Positions 1 to 7,696 of a stretch of DNA of 64,000 bases are shown one piece after another. Position 1 is the stretch's first letter, and each line of letters opens with the position of its first letter. The position numbers and the translations under genes were made by a program. Source of the DNA: Pseudomonas sp. UYIF39 (GTDB lineage: Bacteria > Pseudomonadota > Gammaproteobacteria > Pseudomonadales > Pseudomonadaceae); NCBI RefSeq assembly GCF_029963765.1, contig NZ_JALBYU010000013.1, positions 1-64,000 on the forward strand, read 5' to 3'. The notes beneath the pieces were generated by a model. It did not search any database and was not told the DNA's origin. It saw nothing but the letters and a program-made list of their open reading frames with translations.

Positions 1-56
1 AGTTTTCAGTCGGCAGAACAGCCTCTACTGGGTCAGTTTTCGGTCAGCGGCAACAC
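1..56 (-). mobile_element. Probable end of an IS21-type insertion sequence (partial)
   Basis: Read on the minus strand the segment starts near TGTTGCCGCTGACCG and carries two related subterminal blocks, ACCGAAAACTGACC and GACTGAAAACT. Repeated subterminal blocks and a TG-starting tip are typical of IS21-family ends. The relaxase reading frame runs into this sequence and stops 13 bases inside it, so the insertion probably truncated that gene. The transposase genes would lie outside the window, so the family assignment is inference. Confidence 0.4.
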
Positions 57-862
57 CTGGTGCGTTTGAGCTGCCGCCCACTAATGTATTTGCCATCAAA
101 CTCGAAGCTGATGCCTTTCGGCTGGCCTTCTTCATTGAGTGTGAGGTGGATGTAGACCTTTTGCTTTCTTAGCAGCCTGGTGAACGTGAACATATCGCCA
201 TTGACCGCGTTGGTAGCCTCAATGGCCCCGGCAATTTTGGCGATCATGCGGTGTTTGAATGGCAGCTCGTCATCCTTCAAAGAGGCCTGGAGCTCTGCGT
301 GTGTGATGGAGACGCCCCAGGTGTCCTTGGGCCTTGGAGCCTTCCACAGTCCGAACATATCTTCCAGGTCGGAGACAGAGTCCATGCTGATCGAACGCTC
401 GTTGCTGTCCTTAACCATCGGGAATCCCTCGTCGAGAGAAATCCTGTTCGCAACGATATGGACGTGCTCGTGATCCTTGTCCCTGTGCATCACAGCAATG
501 TATTTCGTATTTTCGTTGAAGCTGAGGTCATCTAAGTATTTGCGGACTGCCATGCGCCACTGTGGGCCTGTGAGTGACTCACCGGGACGAAGAGAGAGCA
601 TGGCGTGAAAGACCGGCTTTATCGCCTTCTCGGAGTCCAGAGACATGCGCCGAAGGATCTCCACCTGGTCGAATTCACGAACCATCTCAAGTACATCATC
701 CTCTCTGCCTGCCAGGAGCGCCGGTAGTGGGTCGTTAGAAATGCAGTTTGAATCTATCGTGACGATCTGGCTGATCTCGTGGTCGTGCTTTGTGCAGCCG
801 AAGATGTACCGAATTCTGCCTTTGAACGAACCTACTGACTTTGGGAAGATTTTTCCGATCAT
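44..862 (-). CDS. Relaxase/mobilization nuclease, probably C-terminally truncated
   Basis: This 272-residue protein has the signature of MOB_P-like (VirD2/MobA) relaxases, which nick one strand at oriT and start conjugal DNA transfer. The metal-binding motif HRDKDHEHVHIVANRI lies at about residues 126-141. The usual catalytic Tyr near the N terminus is hard to place with certainty; Y19 is a candidate. The start overlaps the stop of the upstream MobC-like gene by ATGA, so the two are translationally coupled. Full-length relaxases are usually longer, and the last residues are encoded by apparent IS sequence, so the protein has probably lost its C-terminal domain. It may still nick but is unlikely to work as a normal conjugative relaxase. 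Confidence 0.8.
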   Translation of the reverse strand: MIGKIFPKSVGSFKGRIRYIFGCTKHDHEISQIVTIDSNCISNDPLPALLAGREDDVLEMVREFDQVEILRRMSLDSEKAIKPVFHAMLSLRPGESLTGPQWRMAVRKYLDDLSFNENTKYIAVMHRDKDHEHVHIVANRISLDEGFPMVKDSNERSISMDSVSDLEDMFGLWKAPRPKDTWGVSITHAELQASLKDDELPFKHRMIAKIAGAIEATNAVNGDMFTFTRLLRKQKVYIHLTLNEEGQPKGISFEFDGKYISGRQLKRTRCCR

Positions 863-1152
863 ACAAGGCCACCCACATTGATCCTTGCGATGTGTTTAAC
901 CTTCTCAAGGAGCTGAGAGCCAGGCTTCTCCGCGTTGATCATTGAGGCCAAGCTCATCAATTCACGTGCGATATGAACCACGTCTGAGACAACCTTGGGC
1001 TTGACGCTATTGTTCGCCACGAAGTCCCTAATGAAGGCTCCTGCGGCCTTGTAGCCAGCCTCGGACATCTTGCTCTCAAGTGACTCCATCTCGGACTTAC
1101 TCAGCCTTATAGTGATCCTGGTGTCCTTGTTTTGCTTCTCAATAGTTTTCAT
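859..1152 (-). CDS. MobC-like relaxosome accessory protein (ribbon-helix-helix type)
   Basis: A 97-residue basic protein whose start, TRITIRLSKSEMESLESKM, is typical of MobC/ribbon-helix-helix relaxosome proteins. These bind oriT DNA and help the relaxase open the nicking site. The middle, AGYKAAGAFIRDFVANNS, matches the conserved part of the bacterial mobilization protein family, and the C-terminal region ARELMSLASMINA fits the family helix. It is the first gene of a two-gene mob operon and overlaps the relaxase by four bases. The 165 bp upstream is the natural place for oriT and its autoregulatory site. Confidence 0.75.
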   Translation of the reverse strand: MKTIEKQNKDTRITIRLSKSEMESLESKMSEAGYKAAGAFIRDFVANNSVKPKVVSDVVHIARELMSLASMINAEKPGSQLLEKVKHIARINVGGLV

Positions 1153-1320
1153 CTTGTCTCATCTTTTATTGTTATTTTAGGAGAGCCTTTAATACGCAAC
1201 ACCCGAAGGGGTGTGAGTAGCCGCTTAATTGTCTGACATAGACACAACTGGCTATAAACAAGCTCTAGACCTATTATACAAAAGGAGATTTAGATGGATC
1301 TAGTGAGTTTGTAAGTTATT
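1153..1320. other. Candidate oriT region upstream of the mob genes
   Basis: This AT-rich stretch without a gene lies just upstream of the MobC-like gene. It contains a hairpin at 1199-1214 (ACACCC-GAAG-GGGTGT). Transfer origins of MOB_P elements usually sit here and carry such inverted repeats beside the nick. No recognised nic consensus could be assigned, so the call rests on position plus one inverted repeat. Confidence 0.35.
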
Positions 1321-1342
1321 TTGATTTGTTTGCTTGTATACC

Positions 1343-1510
1343 TAAACCTTCGCAAGGTGTGAATGCGAAATCGCAGCATGGGAGTGCGAAATTACTCTGG
1401 GTGAGTGCGGATTCGCTTTCATGCAGTGCGATTTCACAGTGAGCATAAGCGAAGTCACTATATATGAGTGCGACTTCGCAGTGAGTGCTTGCGAATTGGA
1501 TTCTCTTGGT
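1343..1510. repeat. 21-bp phased repeat array (7 clear units plus a degenerate one)
   Basis: Units with the core TGCGANNTCGC start at 1364, 1385, 1406, 1427, 1448, 1469 and 1490, exactly 21 bp apart. A decayed unit precedes them (TCGCA at 1350-1354 is in phase). Several units are near-palindromic, for example TGCGAAATCGCA and TGCGACTTCGCA. The spacing equals two helical turns, so a protein bound to each unit would sit on one face of the DNA. On the minus strand one frame encodes heptads like HCEIAL. The array lies between the end of the DUF4209-like gene and the oriT region. Confidence 0.85.
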
Positions 1511-3375
1511 TAGAGCGTTAGGGCTCGGGTTGCGCTCGCAATGTGCGTTTCCCACCGCTTCAATAGTGGCCGACAGGTAATGTGATAAATTAGCCAGCAT
1601 GCGTAGACGCACGATGGGTTAAAGCAATCACTTGCTGATGACTTTCCATGGGCCATTTCGTGCCTCAACATTGGCCCACCCTTAAGATTGAAAAGTAAAT
1701 GCAGTATGTACGTTATGTCAACACCCAGCCTAGTCTCAAGCGCTTTCCTTTGGTTAGTATAGAGCTGGCTTAGCGACTGATCTTCTTGAGTAAGGTCGGA
1801 GTTGAGTTTTGCCGTGCTTGATCCATCATTAGCCAGTATGAAACGCAATGAGTTTTCAAGTTGAGGTACAAGAAGGTGGGCAGCTGATGTCATATCCCCT
1901 TGGATCATACGTGCGAACCCAAGTGCAAATATATGTTCGTGGCCGTAAGGTACGAAAGCGCTTTGAGTTACAATAGGTATCAGGTGCCGTTCATCTATTT
2001 GCTGGTGCCGAGCCATTGCGTGGAAAGCTGCTCTAATACTTCCTTCTGAAGCTACGTGGCAGTGAAAACTAACATCTGTCAAACTTTCATGATCAAACCA
2101 TGTTTCCGATGGCGGCGATCCCTGCGGAGCTGAAGGGGAGTTAGCTATAACTTTTCCCTGAGAGTCAGTGAAGGCTTTACCTGCCATGGAGGAGAAAAAA
2201 TATTGATCCCGTCTTTCTAGACATTTTTTGTGCAGTGCAATTTTCTGCGGCACGCTGTCAATTAGCGCTAGTTTGAGCAGCATTTCATGGACTTCTAAGT
2301 CTTCAAACTTCTCTCGTGTCAGGCGCCGTACATCCGAAAGATCAAGGGGCATGCTGAACTCGGCGAGATCATCAAGTGATTGATCTTCAAGTGTCAGAAG
2401 CTCCGCCCTCAACTTTAGGATTTCTTCAGCCATGCCCTTGATGGATCTGTACTCTCCGATTGCGAGCTTAGTCCAGTAGGCTTTTGCAGAAGACTGGCTA
2501 ACGCTTTCTCTCATTCGAAGCGTTTGATCAACAGCAGAGATTTTACATCGTCGAGCCGAATCTTTATCTCCTAGTTTGGTATAAGCGTGAGCGGCAAGGC
2601 CCCAAATTTTTTTAACCGCTTCCGCATACTGCGTGTTGCTGTTCTGTAACGCGAGCGATTCGGCTTCACTAGCGATTAAGTTCCACTCGCTCAACTTATA
2701 ACTTTGAGAAAGTAGGGAGAGGTCATTAAATGCGACAAGGTTGCTATTCTCTTTTGCTGTCTCTTGAGCTAGCAGGAGTGTGTCTCTGGCTATTTGAGGT
2801 ATGGCATTGCGCTTGCCGATCAAGGCGTAGATCGAAAATGCCCTGTCAATAAGTTCAGTTATTTTTGAGGGTACTTTGAAATCTGATTCATACTGATGAA
2901 GTAGCTTTTTACTGAAAAAATCCTGCACGGCCAGGAGATAGGATTCGGTAGCAAGCATCGCAATCTCGTGCAGTTTCCTGTTCATATACCAGCAAACGTC
3001 TGCGATCCTAGCACGCAGCAAAGGGTGGTCAAACTTTCTGACAATTTGCACGAGAATCTTGAGTTGTTTCTCTACGAAATCGCTAGGTATCAGCGTTCTC
3101 TTTCCACCCATGATCATCTGCGGTGTGAAGGCATCTGCTCGGTCAGGGTTGAAATGATAGCTGCAGATAACCGCAAGTACGTTATATGCCCTGACCGCTG
3201 CCTCATCACTGCTTGCCTTGGCAGCTTGAGACGCTTCCTGGAAGGTGCTCTCTAGCGTGTGAAAATGCAGGGAGTTGCTCATGGCCAGGATCGCGGACGG
3301 GTCAATGTGCACAAAATCAGCCAACGTTGCTACATCCATCAGCGTTTGTTTTTCGCTTACTTCCTTATGTGCCAC
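1510..3375 (-). CDS. DUF4209-like protein with a HEPN-like C-terminal motif, cargo of the mobilizable element
   Basis: A 621-residue, mostly helical, soluble-looking protein of unknown function. The clearest motif is RHEMAHG at residues 571-577, which fits the RNxxxHG signature described for DUF4209 and also the R-x4-H form of HEPN RNase domains. The N-terminal 500 residues look like helical repeats (for example LAAHAYTKLGDKDSARRC, a TPR-like turn). The start is GTG, preceded by GGGGGTTTAGGAC. Codon use looks AT-richer than the neighbouring core genes, suggesting transfer. It stands alone on its strand behind the mob genes. A role as an abortive-infection RNase is inference; no toxin or immunity partner is visible beside it. 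Confidence 0.65.
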   Translation of the reverse strand: MAHKEVSEKQTLMDVATLADFVHIDPSAILAMSNSLHFHTLESTFQEASQAAKASSDEAAVRAYNVLAVICSYHFNPDRADAFTPQMIMGGKRTLIPSDFVEKQLKILVQIVRKFDHPLLRARIADVCWYMNRKLHEIAMLATESYLLAVQDFFSKKLLHQYESDFKVPSKITELIDRAFSIYALIGKRNAIPQIARDTLLLAQETAKENSNLVAFNDLSLLSQSYKLSEWNLIASEAESLALQNSNTQYAEAVKKIWGLAAHAYTKLGDKDSARRCKISAVDQTLRMRESVSQSSAKAYWTKLAIGEYRSIKGMAEEILKLRAELLTLEDQSLDDLAEFSMPLDLSDVRRLTREKFEDLEVHEMLLKLALIDSVPQKIALHKKCLERRDQYFFSSMAGKAFTDSQGKVIANSPSAPQGSPPSETWFDHESLTDVSFHCHVASEGSIRAAFHAMARHQQIDERHLIPIVTQSAFVPYGHEHIFALGFARMIQGDMTSAAHLLVPQLENSLRFILANDGSSTAKLNSDLTQEDQSLSQLYTNQRKALETRLGVDITYILHLLFNLKGGPMLRHEMAHGKSSASDCFNPSCVYACWLIYHITCRPLLKRWETHIASATRALTL

Positions 3376-3741
3376 GTCCTAAACCCCCGCCATTTTAGTG
3401 GACTCAGCTTATCTCATATCACTGTGATGGCCACGACCCTGTGTTGGAGGTAGGCGAGACCTTTCCAGTCGGTAGTGCCACGGTTGGAGGCACTGGCGCA
3501 CAGCGTAAAGTCCAATCGATCTGTCCAATATTTTCTGTGTCCGGGTACGAAGGTGGTATCGATGTCCGCACACAGAATGTACACGACCTTGGGATAGATC
3601 AATGAATTCAGACTTTGGTGATCCAATCCATCATCGGTGCGACGGAGAAGCGGCGGGAGAGCGGGGCGGGTGTGGCGGTGATTGGGGGCATTGGCGGTTC
3701 TGAGATGGGTGGGGCGTCCGGGTGGGCGCCCCGTTGTGACG
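3376..3741. other. Intergenic stretch without a convincing gene
   Basis: No frame here shows a plausible start or domain. A GC-rich hairpin at about 3711-3732 (GGGGCG ... CGCCCC) lies downstream of the minus-strand small gene at 3742 and could terminate its transcript. The junction between the mobilizable element and the chromosome may also lie here, but no repeat marking it was seen. Confidence 0.3.
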
Positions 3742-4011
3742 TCAGGACGGTTGCGCATCCATACGTCGCGCAATGACATCCAGCACATCGCAGCCATCAC
3801 GCAAGGGTATGCAGCAAAGCATTGCGAAGTCGCTGAGTATCACCGAGTCCGTGGTGATATCGCCGCGCATCGCGAGGTTTTCCAGGATCTGTGTTACCGC
3901 GCCAATTCGGTAGCGTGCGGTGCTAAGCAGTGAGTGCAGCGGTTGGGTGGTATTTACATACAGCGAGGGAAGGTCGTCGGCGTTGCTGGTTAAAGCCATA
4001 AATTCTTTCAT
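3742..4011 (-). CDS. Small helical protein of unknown function
   Basis: About 89 residues. The start at MKEFMALT is preferred over the upstream ATG because a GGAG six bases before it forms a good ribosome site. The body, LHSLLSTARYRIGAVTQI followed by the SDFAMLCCIPLRDGCDV segment, resembles in size and pattern the small helical proteins that pseudomonads carry in several copies (DUF3077/DUF6124 style). The family link is weak and made from memory of the pattern only. Its leader contains several hairpins. Confidence 0.5.
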   Translation of the reverse strand: MKEFMALTSNADDLPSLYVNTTQPLHSLLSTARYRIGAVTQILENLAMRGDITTDSVILSDFAMLCCIPLRDGCDVLDVIARRMDAQPS

Positions 4012-4484
4012 GTGAAGCTCCATTAATTTGAGAAGAACTACTACTCAATCGTCGCCAAACGAATGGGTGGTAGCCGTACGCGGGTTGGCGAACCGGGCAA
4101 TGGAGAAACCGGCAGACCCTAGGGTCTCCCGCGCACAGCCACCATAAAACAGGCAGCTAAGTGCGTTCCGAACGCTTCGAAAATAGTCGAAGGATTCAGT
4201 TCAATTGCCATCGAGTCGCCAAACCCGACACGCCATTTTGACGTTGGGTGGACTATAGGCCTCGTGACAAAAGCGCAGCAATGCGCAAGTGTACGGACAA
4301 TTCCCAGAGTCGTGTAGGACGCTGCTCTTTTAACAGTTTGTCTGGGGAACCCCCCTTTTTGCCTCAAGCAATCAGTACCTGAACCAACGCTGTCGCCCAG
4401 CAAAGTTTCATAATTCCCGGCGGGCTTGCGGCATAGGATGACTACCTAAGGTCACCGCGCTTCCAACCCACAGGGAACTGAAAA
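4012..4484. promoter_or_regulatory. Long leader/intergenic region with hairpins
   Basis: The 470 bp holds no convincing gene. On the minus strand it would be the leader of the small gene ending at 3742. It contains a hairpin GGTT-GGCG-AACC at about 4083-4094, a CCGG...CCGG pairing, and a perfect 14-bp palindrome AGACCCTAGGGTCT at 4114-4127. The density of short stems suggests a structured 5' untranslated RNA or attenuator. The right end should also contain the promoter of the lipoprotein gene at 4485. Confidence 0.35.
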
Positions 4485-4703
4485 ATGATCTCGAAACTCT
4501 TCAAAGTCGCTTTGATCGCCGGTGCATTGCTATTGAGCGCCTGTTCGGGTGCAAGCACCCATAGCGAATATTCGGAAGCCACCCTGCCGTCTGCCGGTTT
4601 TGGTCCGGGGCCTACCAACAACCCCAATAAGATGAATTTCCATGGCAGTGCGCTCGGCAACAGCTTCGGCGAGTACAGTTCGGGGTTGTTGCACGACGAT
4701 TAA
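4485..4703 (+). CDS. Small putative outer-membrane or periplasmic lipoprotein
   Basis: A 72-residue protein with a lipoprotein signal peptide: basic start MISKLFK, hydrophobic core, then lipobox LLSAC with the acylated Cys at residue 20. The mature part is only about 50 residues, rich in Ser, Gly and Asn, with no recognised domain. A ribosome site (cagggaac) lies upstream and a strong terminator begins at its stop codon, so it is probably a single-gene transcript. Its function is unknown. Confidence 0.7.
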   Translation: MISKLFKVALIAGALLLSACSGASTHSEYSEATLPSAGFGPGPTNNPNKMNFHGSALGNSFGEYSSGLLHDD

Positions 4704-4730
4704 CGGCGGAAGTGTTTCCGCCGTTTTGCG
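4702..4730 (+). terminator. Rho-independent terminator of the lipoprotein gene
   Basis: Ten-bp arms AACGGCGGAA (4702-4711) and TTCCGCCGTT (4716-4725) are followed by a short T-rich tract. Confidence 0.8.
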
Positions 4731-4837
4731 TTTTGCGTTTTGCCTGATGTGCCGCGTGCTTTGGGTTGGCGACTGCTGCGCAGCCGGACGCAGGCTTGGG
4801 CGAGTCCATCCAATTACAGGGGTTGTGTTCGTGGCCG

Positions 4838-5623
4838 CTATTTGGGCTCGGGTGTCGCTATCCATTGGCCCAGAACTTTTTGGTAGTTGCCTGTGACTTT
4901 GGCCAGGTGCAACCACTGATCGACATACAACTTCCAGGTGATGTCATCCCGGGGCAGCAAGTAAGCCTTTTCGCCGTACTGCATGAATTGCTTCGGGTTC
5001 ACCGCGCACAGACCGGGTTTTAGTTTCTGTTGATACAGCGCTTCCGATGCATCGGTGATCATCACGTCAGCCTTCTTGTCCAGCAGCTCCTGGAAGATGG
5101 TCACGTTGTCGTGAAGCCGTAATTGCGCCTTGGGTAGAAAGGCGTGGACAAAGGCTTCGTTGGTGCCGCCGGCCGGTTCGACCAAGCGAACCGAAGGCTG
5201 ATTGATTTGCTCGACGGTCTGGTACATCGCTTGATCTTCGCAGCGCACCAGCGGGATTTTGCCGTCGACGTCCAGCGTGGTGCTGAAGAAGGCTTTTTTC
5301 TGGCGTTCCAGCGTGACCGAGATACCGCCGACGCCGATGTCGCATTTACCCGCGAGCATGTCGGGCATCAGGGTTTTCCAGGTGGTCTGCACCCACTCGA
5401 CCTTGACGCCGAGGCTGTCGGCCAGCGAACGGGCCATGGCGATGTCGATGCCCGAGTATTCGCCGTCTTCGGCTTTGACGGTATAGGGTTTGTAGTCGCC
5501 CGTCGTACACACGCGCAGTTGGCCTTGTTGGATGACGTTGTCCAGATGCGATTGCTCTGCCTGGGCGCCAAACGATAGAGCGAGCAGGCCACCGAGCATC
5601 ATTGTGCTTTTTAGGTTGTTCAT
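4838..5623 (-). CDS. pheC: PheC-like periplasmic cyclohexadienyl dehydratase / solute-binding-fold protein
   Basis: A 261-residue secreted protein with a signal peptide cleaved after GAQA. It has the type-II periplasmic binding fold: LRVCTTGDYKPYTVK (about 35-49), GIDIAMARSLADSLGVKVEW, and CDIGVGGISVTLERQ. Local sequence, including the C-terminal EKAYLLPRDD and YVDQWLHLA, is close to P. aeruginosa PheC. That enzyme converts prephenate or arogenate to phenylpyruvate or phenylalanine in the periplasm. Length fits PheC (about 268). It could instead be an amino-acid ABC binding protein, but no transporter genes are adjacent. It is monocistronic, downstream of the copper genes. Confidence 0.7.
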   Translation of the reverse strand: MNNLKSTMMLGGLLALSFGAQAEQSHLDNVIQQGQLRVCTTGDYKPYTVKAEDGEYSGIDIAMARSLADSLGVKVEWVQTTWKTLMPDMLAGKCDIGVGGISVTLERQKKAFFSTTLDVDGKIPLVRCEDQAMYQTVEQINQPSVRLVEPAGGTNEAFVHAFLPKAQLRLHDNVTIFQELLDKKADVMITDASEALYQQKLKPGLCAVNPKQFMQYGEKAYLLPRDDITWKLYVDQWLHLAKVTGNYQKVLGQWIATPEPK

Positions 5624-5707
5624 TGTTTTCCGGCTTCCATGATGGAGTGGGGCAGAGAGTACTTACTTTCTGCTGCACCGCTCAACATCATCCTCGCCGG
5701 GGCGGAC

Positions 5708-5977
5708 TCAGTGACAGCAGCAACTCGAACCGCCGCAGCCAGACTTTTTCTTTACGCCTTCATGCTTGTCTTCTGTCAGTACGCTTGCTGGATACCCTGC
5801 CTCCTTCAGTGCCGATAACAGAACATCGCTCTCTGCATCCCCGGTCACCTTGACCCGACCGGACGCCAGATCGACAGTCACTTCACCCACTCCGGCGAGC
5901 GGCTGTAACGCGGCGTTGATGTGTTTGACGCAACTCCCGCAGCTCATGCCTTCGACTTGCAGTTCAGTACTGTTCAT
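5708..5977 (-). CDS. copZ: CopZ-like copper chaperone (HMA domain) with a Cys-rich tail
   Basis: An 89-residue cytoplasmic protein with a heavy-metal-associated domain. The metal site is GMSCGSC at about residues 9-15, followed by the ferredoxin-like pattern VTVDLASGRVKVTG. Such chaperones carry Cu(I) to export ATPases or sensors. The unusual tail, GCGGSSCCCH, adds a second Cys/His cluster. The start at MNSTELQ is chosen because AAAGAGG lies just upstream. A CueR-type promoter is centred at 6047 on this strand. It ends the run of copper genes but probably has its own transcript. Confidence 0.85.
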   Translation of the reverse strand: MNSTELQVEGMSCGSCVKHINAALQPLAGVGEVTVDLASGRVKVTGDAESDVLLSALKEAGYPASVLTEDKHEGVKKKSGCGGSSCCCH

Positions 5978-6029
5978 TACGTAAACCTCTTTTACTGTGA
6001 GTGGCCGTTGGCGTGATGGCCGTGGAACG

Positions 6030-6060
6030 ATGGTTGACCTTGCCACGATGGCAAGGTCAA
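6030..6060 (-). promoter_or_regulatory. CueR-type copper-responsive promoter of the copZ-like gene
   Basis: On the minus strand TTGACC (6060-6055) is separated by exactly 19 bp from AACCAT (6035-6030), and the spacer is part of a perfect dyad of 12-bp arms (6034-6045 and 6049-6060). This is the layout of MerR-family CueR promoters such as E. coli copA: an over-long spacer with a dyad inside, reshaped by the regulator when Cu(I) binds. The gene for the regulator is not in the window. Confidence 0.75.
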
Positions 6061-6077
6061 GCGCTTCTTTAAAAACG

Positions 6078-6470
6078 TTAGTTGCTCATCGGCATCTTCA
6101 TCATGCTCGACTGCTCATCCATCATTTTCATCATCATGCCCATCATCTGGTCTGAGCGGTCCTTGCCGCCGGACATGCCTTTGCCCATTCCCATGCCTTG
6201 GCAATGGTTGTGCATCATGCCCATGCCGTCCTTCATCGTGGCCATGCCTTCCTGCATGGAGGCCTGGCGTTCTACCGGGGTTTTGGCAGCGATCATTTTT
6301 TTGTGGGCCGCCTGCATTTTTTCCATCTGTTCGCCCATGGCCTTGTCTTGCGTGGTGGCGGTGGCCGCTGCGGTTGGCGGTGTGTCGGGGTGATGTTCTT
6401 CGACAGCTAGAGCAACCAATGGGCTACTGATGAGCAGTGCGGCGACGAGTGCTTTGAAGTGCATATGCAT
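6078..6470 (-). CDS. Met-rich periplasmic protein of the copper operon
   Basis: About 130 residues. The start MHMHFKAL is chosen because GGAGATTGCC precedes it. A signal peptide ends near VALA. The mature protein contains MHNHCQGMGMGKGM and ends with DQMMGMMMKMM, a dense run of Met and His suited to binding Cu(I)/Cu(II) in the periplasm. It follows copD on the same strand after about 290 bp. A copper-buffering role is inferred from composition and neighbours; no named family was recognised. Confidence 0.7.
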   Translation of the reverse strand: MHMHFKALVAALLISSPLVALAVEEHHPDTPPTAAATATTQDKAMGEQMEKMQAAHKKMIAAKTPVERQASMQEGMATMKDGMGMMHNHCQGMGMGKGMSGGKDRSDQMMGMMMKMMDEQSSMMKMPMSN

Positions 6471-6757
6471 GGCAATCTCCAGTGAGTCAGGGACGTACAG
6501 GAAGTATTGGGCCGCGTTAACGAGGCGAAGCCAAAGGGGGGGCGGCCGGAGTTCCGGGCGCTCGGAGGACGGTTTTAATTGTTGAGCCGAACGAAGTGCA
6601 GGCGTGCTGGCGGCCACAGTGCGAGCACGTGGCGGATCAGCAGCGGTAGGTGAGTGCGGAACCAGAGCATAGTGTGTACCCGATTCGAGGGATTATCTTG
6701 AGCTTAGTCCCGAGCAAGAGGCCGTCATTGATCCATATCAAGTGATGCGCCTTTAAG

Positions 6758-7693
6758 TTACTCCGCGCTCATTTCCATCTCTGGACTCAACGTCCCCAAC
6801 CAAGCCACCAACCCCACAATCAACACTGCCGCCACCAACTCCACGACCACGCTGCGCCGCAATGCATTCGCTGCTACCCGGTATTGCTTGTCCCGCAGCG
6901 ACCGTTCCAACAGTGGCCCAAGGTGAAACCGATTCAACGCGGCGAGCACCAGCATCCCGGCAAACAGCGCGATTTTGATGGACAGCAAAATCCCGTAGGT
7001 ACTGAGCAATACGTCATCGAGTTTAGGGCCGACGATGAACAGGTAGTTGACGATTCCCGTCACGGTGATCACGAGCACAATCACCGCGCCCACCCATTCA
7101 AATCGGCTGACAGCCCGAGCCAGCAATTTGATGCGTTCTTCGGTTTGCAGATCGTTGATCTTTGCCATCAAGGCAAGCGCGACCAGCGCACCGAGCCAGG
7201 CCGCCGAAGCCAGCAGATGCGAGATGTCAGTGATGAAATGCCAGAAACGACGATCACCTTCATCCATCGCCCCATGACCGCTCCAGGCCAGGCTGGCCAA
7301 GGCGATAGCGCCGGCAAAAGACGCAATCAGCAGACTGAATCCGGGCGCACGTTGATTGAGTATCACCGTCAAACTGGCGAAAACCAGCGCGATGATGCGC
7401 ACGACCCAGGCCAATCCTACGTCTGTCTCAAACACCATCATCTCGATATGCGGACGCAGTTCGGCAAAGTCCGACTCACCGCTCATGGCGCTGGCCATCA
7501 TCACCATGCTGGCAGCGGAAAGCAGCACACCCAGCACCGCCGTCCCCGCCACCATCGACCGATACGGCAGCGCCACCCCTGACACCCGTTCCCGTTCTTT
7601 CAGGCTGTACAGCCCAAACAGCGCCAGCCCGAACAACAGCATCAAATCCACATACAACCCAAAGCGCAGTGCAATGCTGACCAAGTCGCTCAT
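6758..7693 (-). CDS. copD: CopD, inner-membrane copper homeostasis protein
   Basis: A 311-residue integral membrane protein with about eight hydrophobic helices, including LYVDLMLLFGLALFGLYSL near the start and ELVAAVLIVGLVAWLGTLSP at the end. CopD proteins work with CopC and are thought to move copper across the inner membrane. The conserved DISHLLASAAWLGALVAL segment (about 160-177), with its His, fits the family. It starts three bases after the copC stop, so the two are co-translated. Fourth gene of copABCD. Confidence 0.9.
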   Translation of the reverse strand: MSDLVSIALRFGLYVDLMLLFGLALFGLYSLKERERVSGVALPYRSMVAGTAVLGVLLSAASMVMMASAMSGESDFAELRPHIEMMVFETDVGLAWVVRIIALVFASLTVILNQRAPGFSLLIASFAGAIALASLAWSGHGAMDEGDRRFWHFITDISHLLASAAWLGALVALALMAKINDLQTEERIKLLARAVSRFEWVGAVIVLVITVTGIVNYLFIVGPKLDDVLLSTYGILLSIKIALFAGMLVLAALNRFHLGPLLERSLRDKQYRVAANALRRSVVVELVAAVLIVGLVAWLGTLSPEMEMSAE

Positions 7694-7696
7694 TAA

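Noticed and set aside
1343..1510. Repeat array considered as a CRISPR
   Set aside because: The period is 21 bp with no separate spacers and no cas genes.
1316..1612. 98-residue minus-strand frame with heptads such as HCEIAL
   Set aside because: It is produced by the 21-bp repeat array and overlaps the end of the DUF4209-like gene in another frame; no ribosome site was seen.
3414..3800. 128-residue minus-strand frame
   Set aside because: Arg/Pro/His-rich composition, overlap with the better gene at 3742-4011, and no ribosome site.
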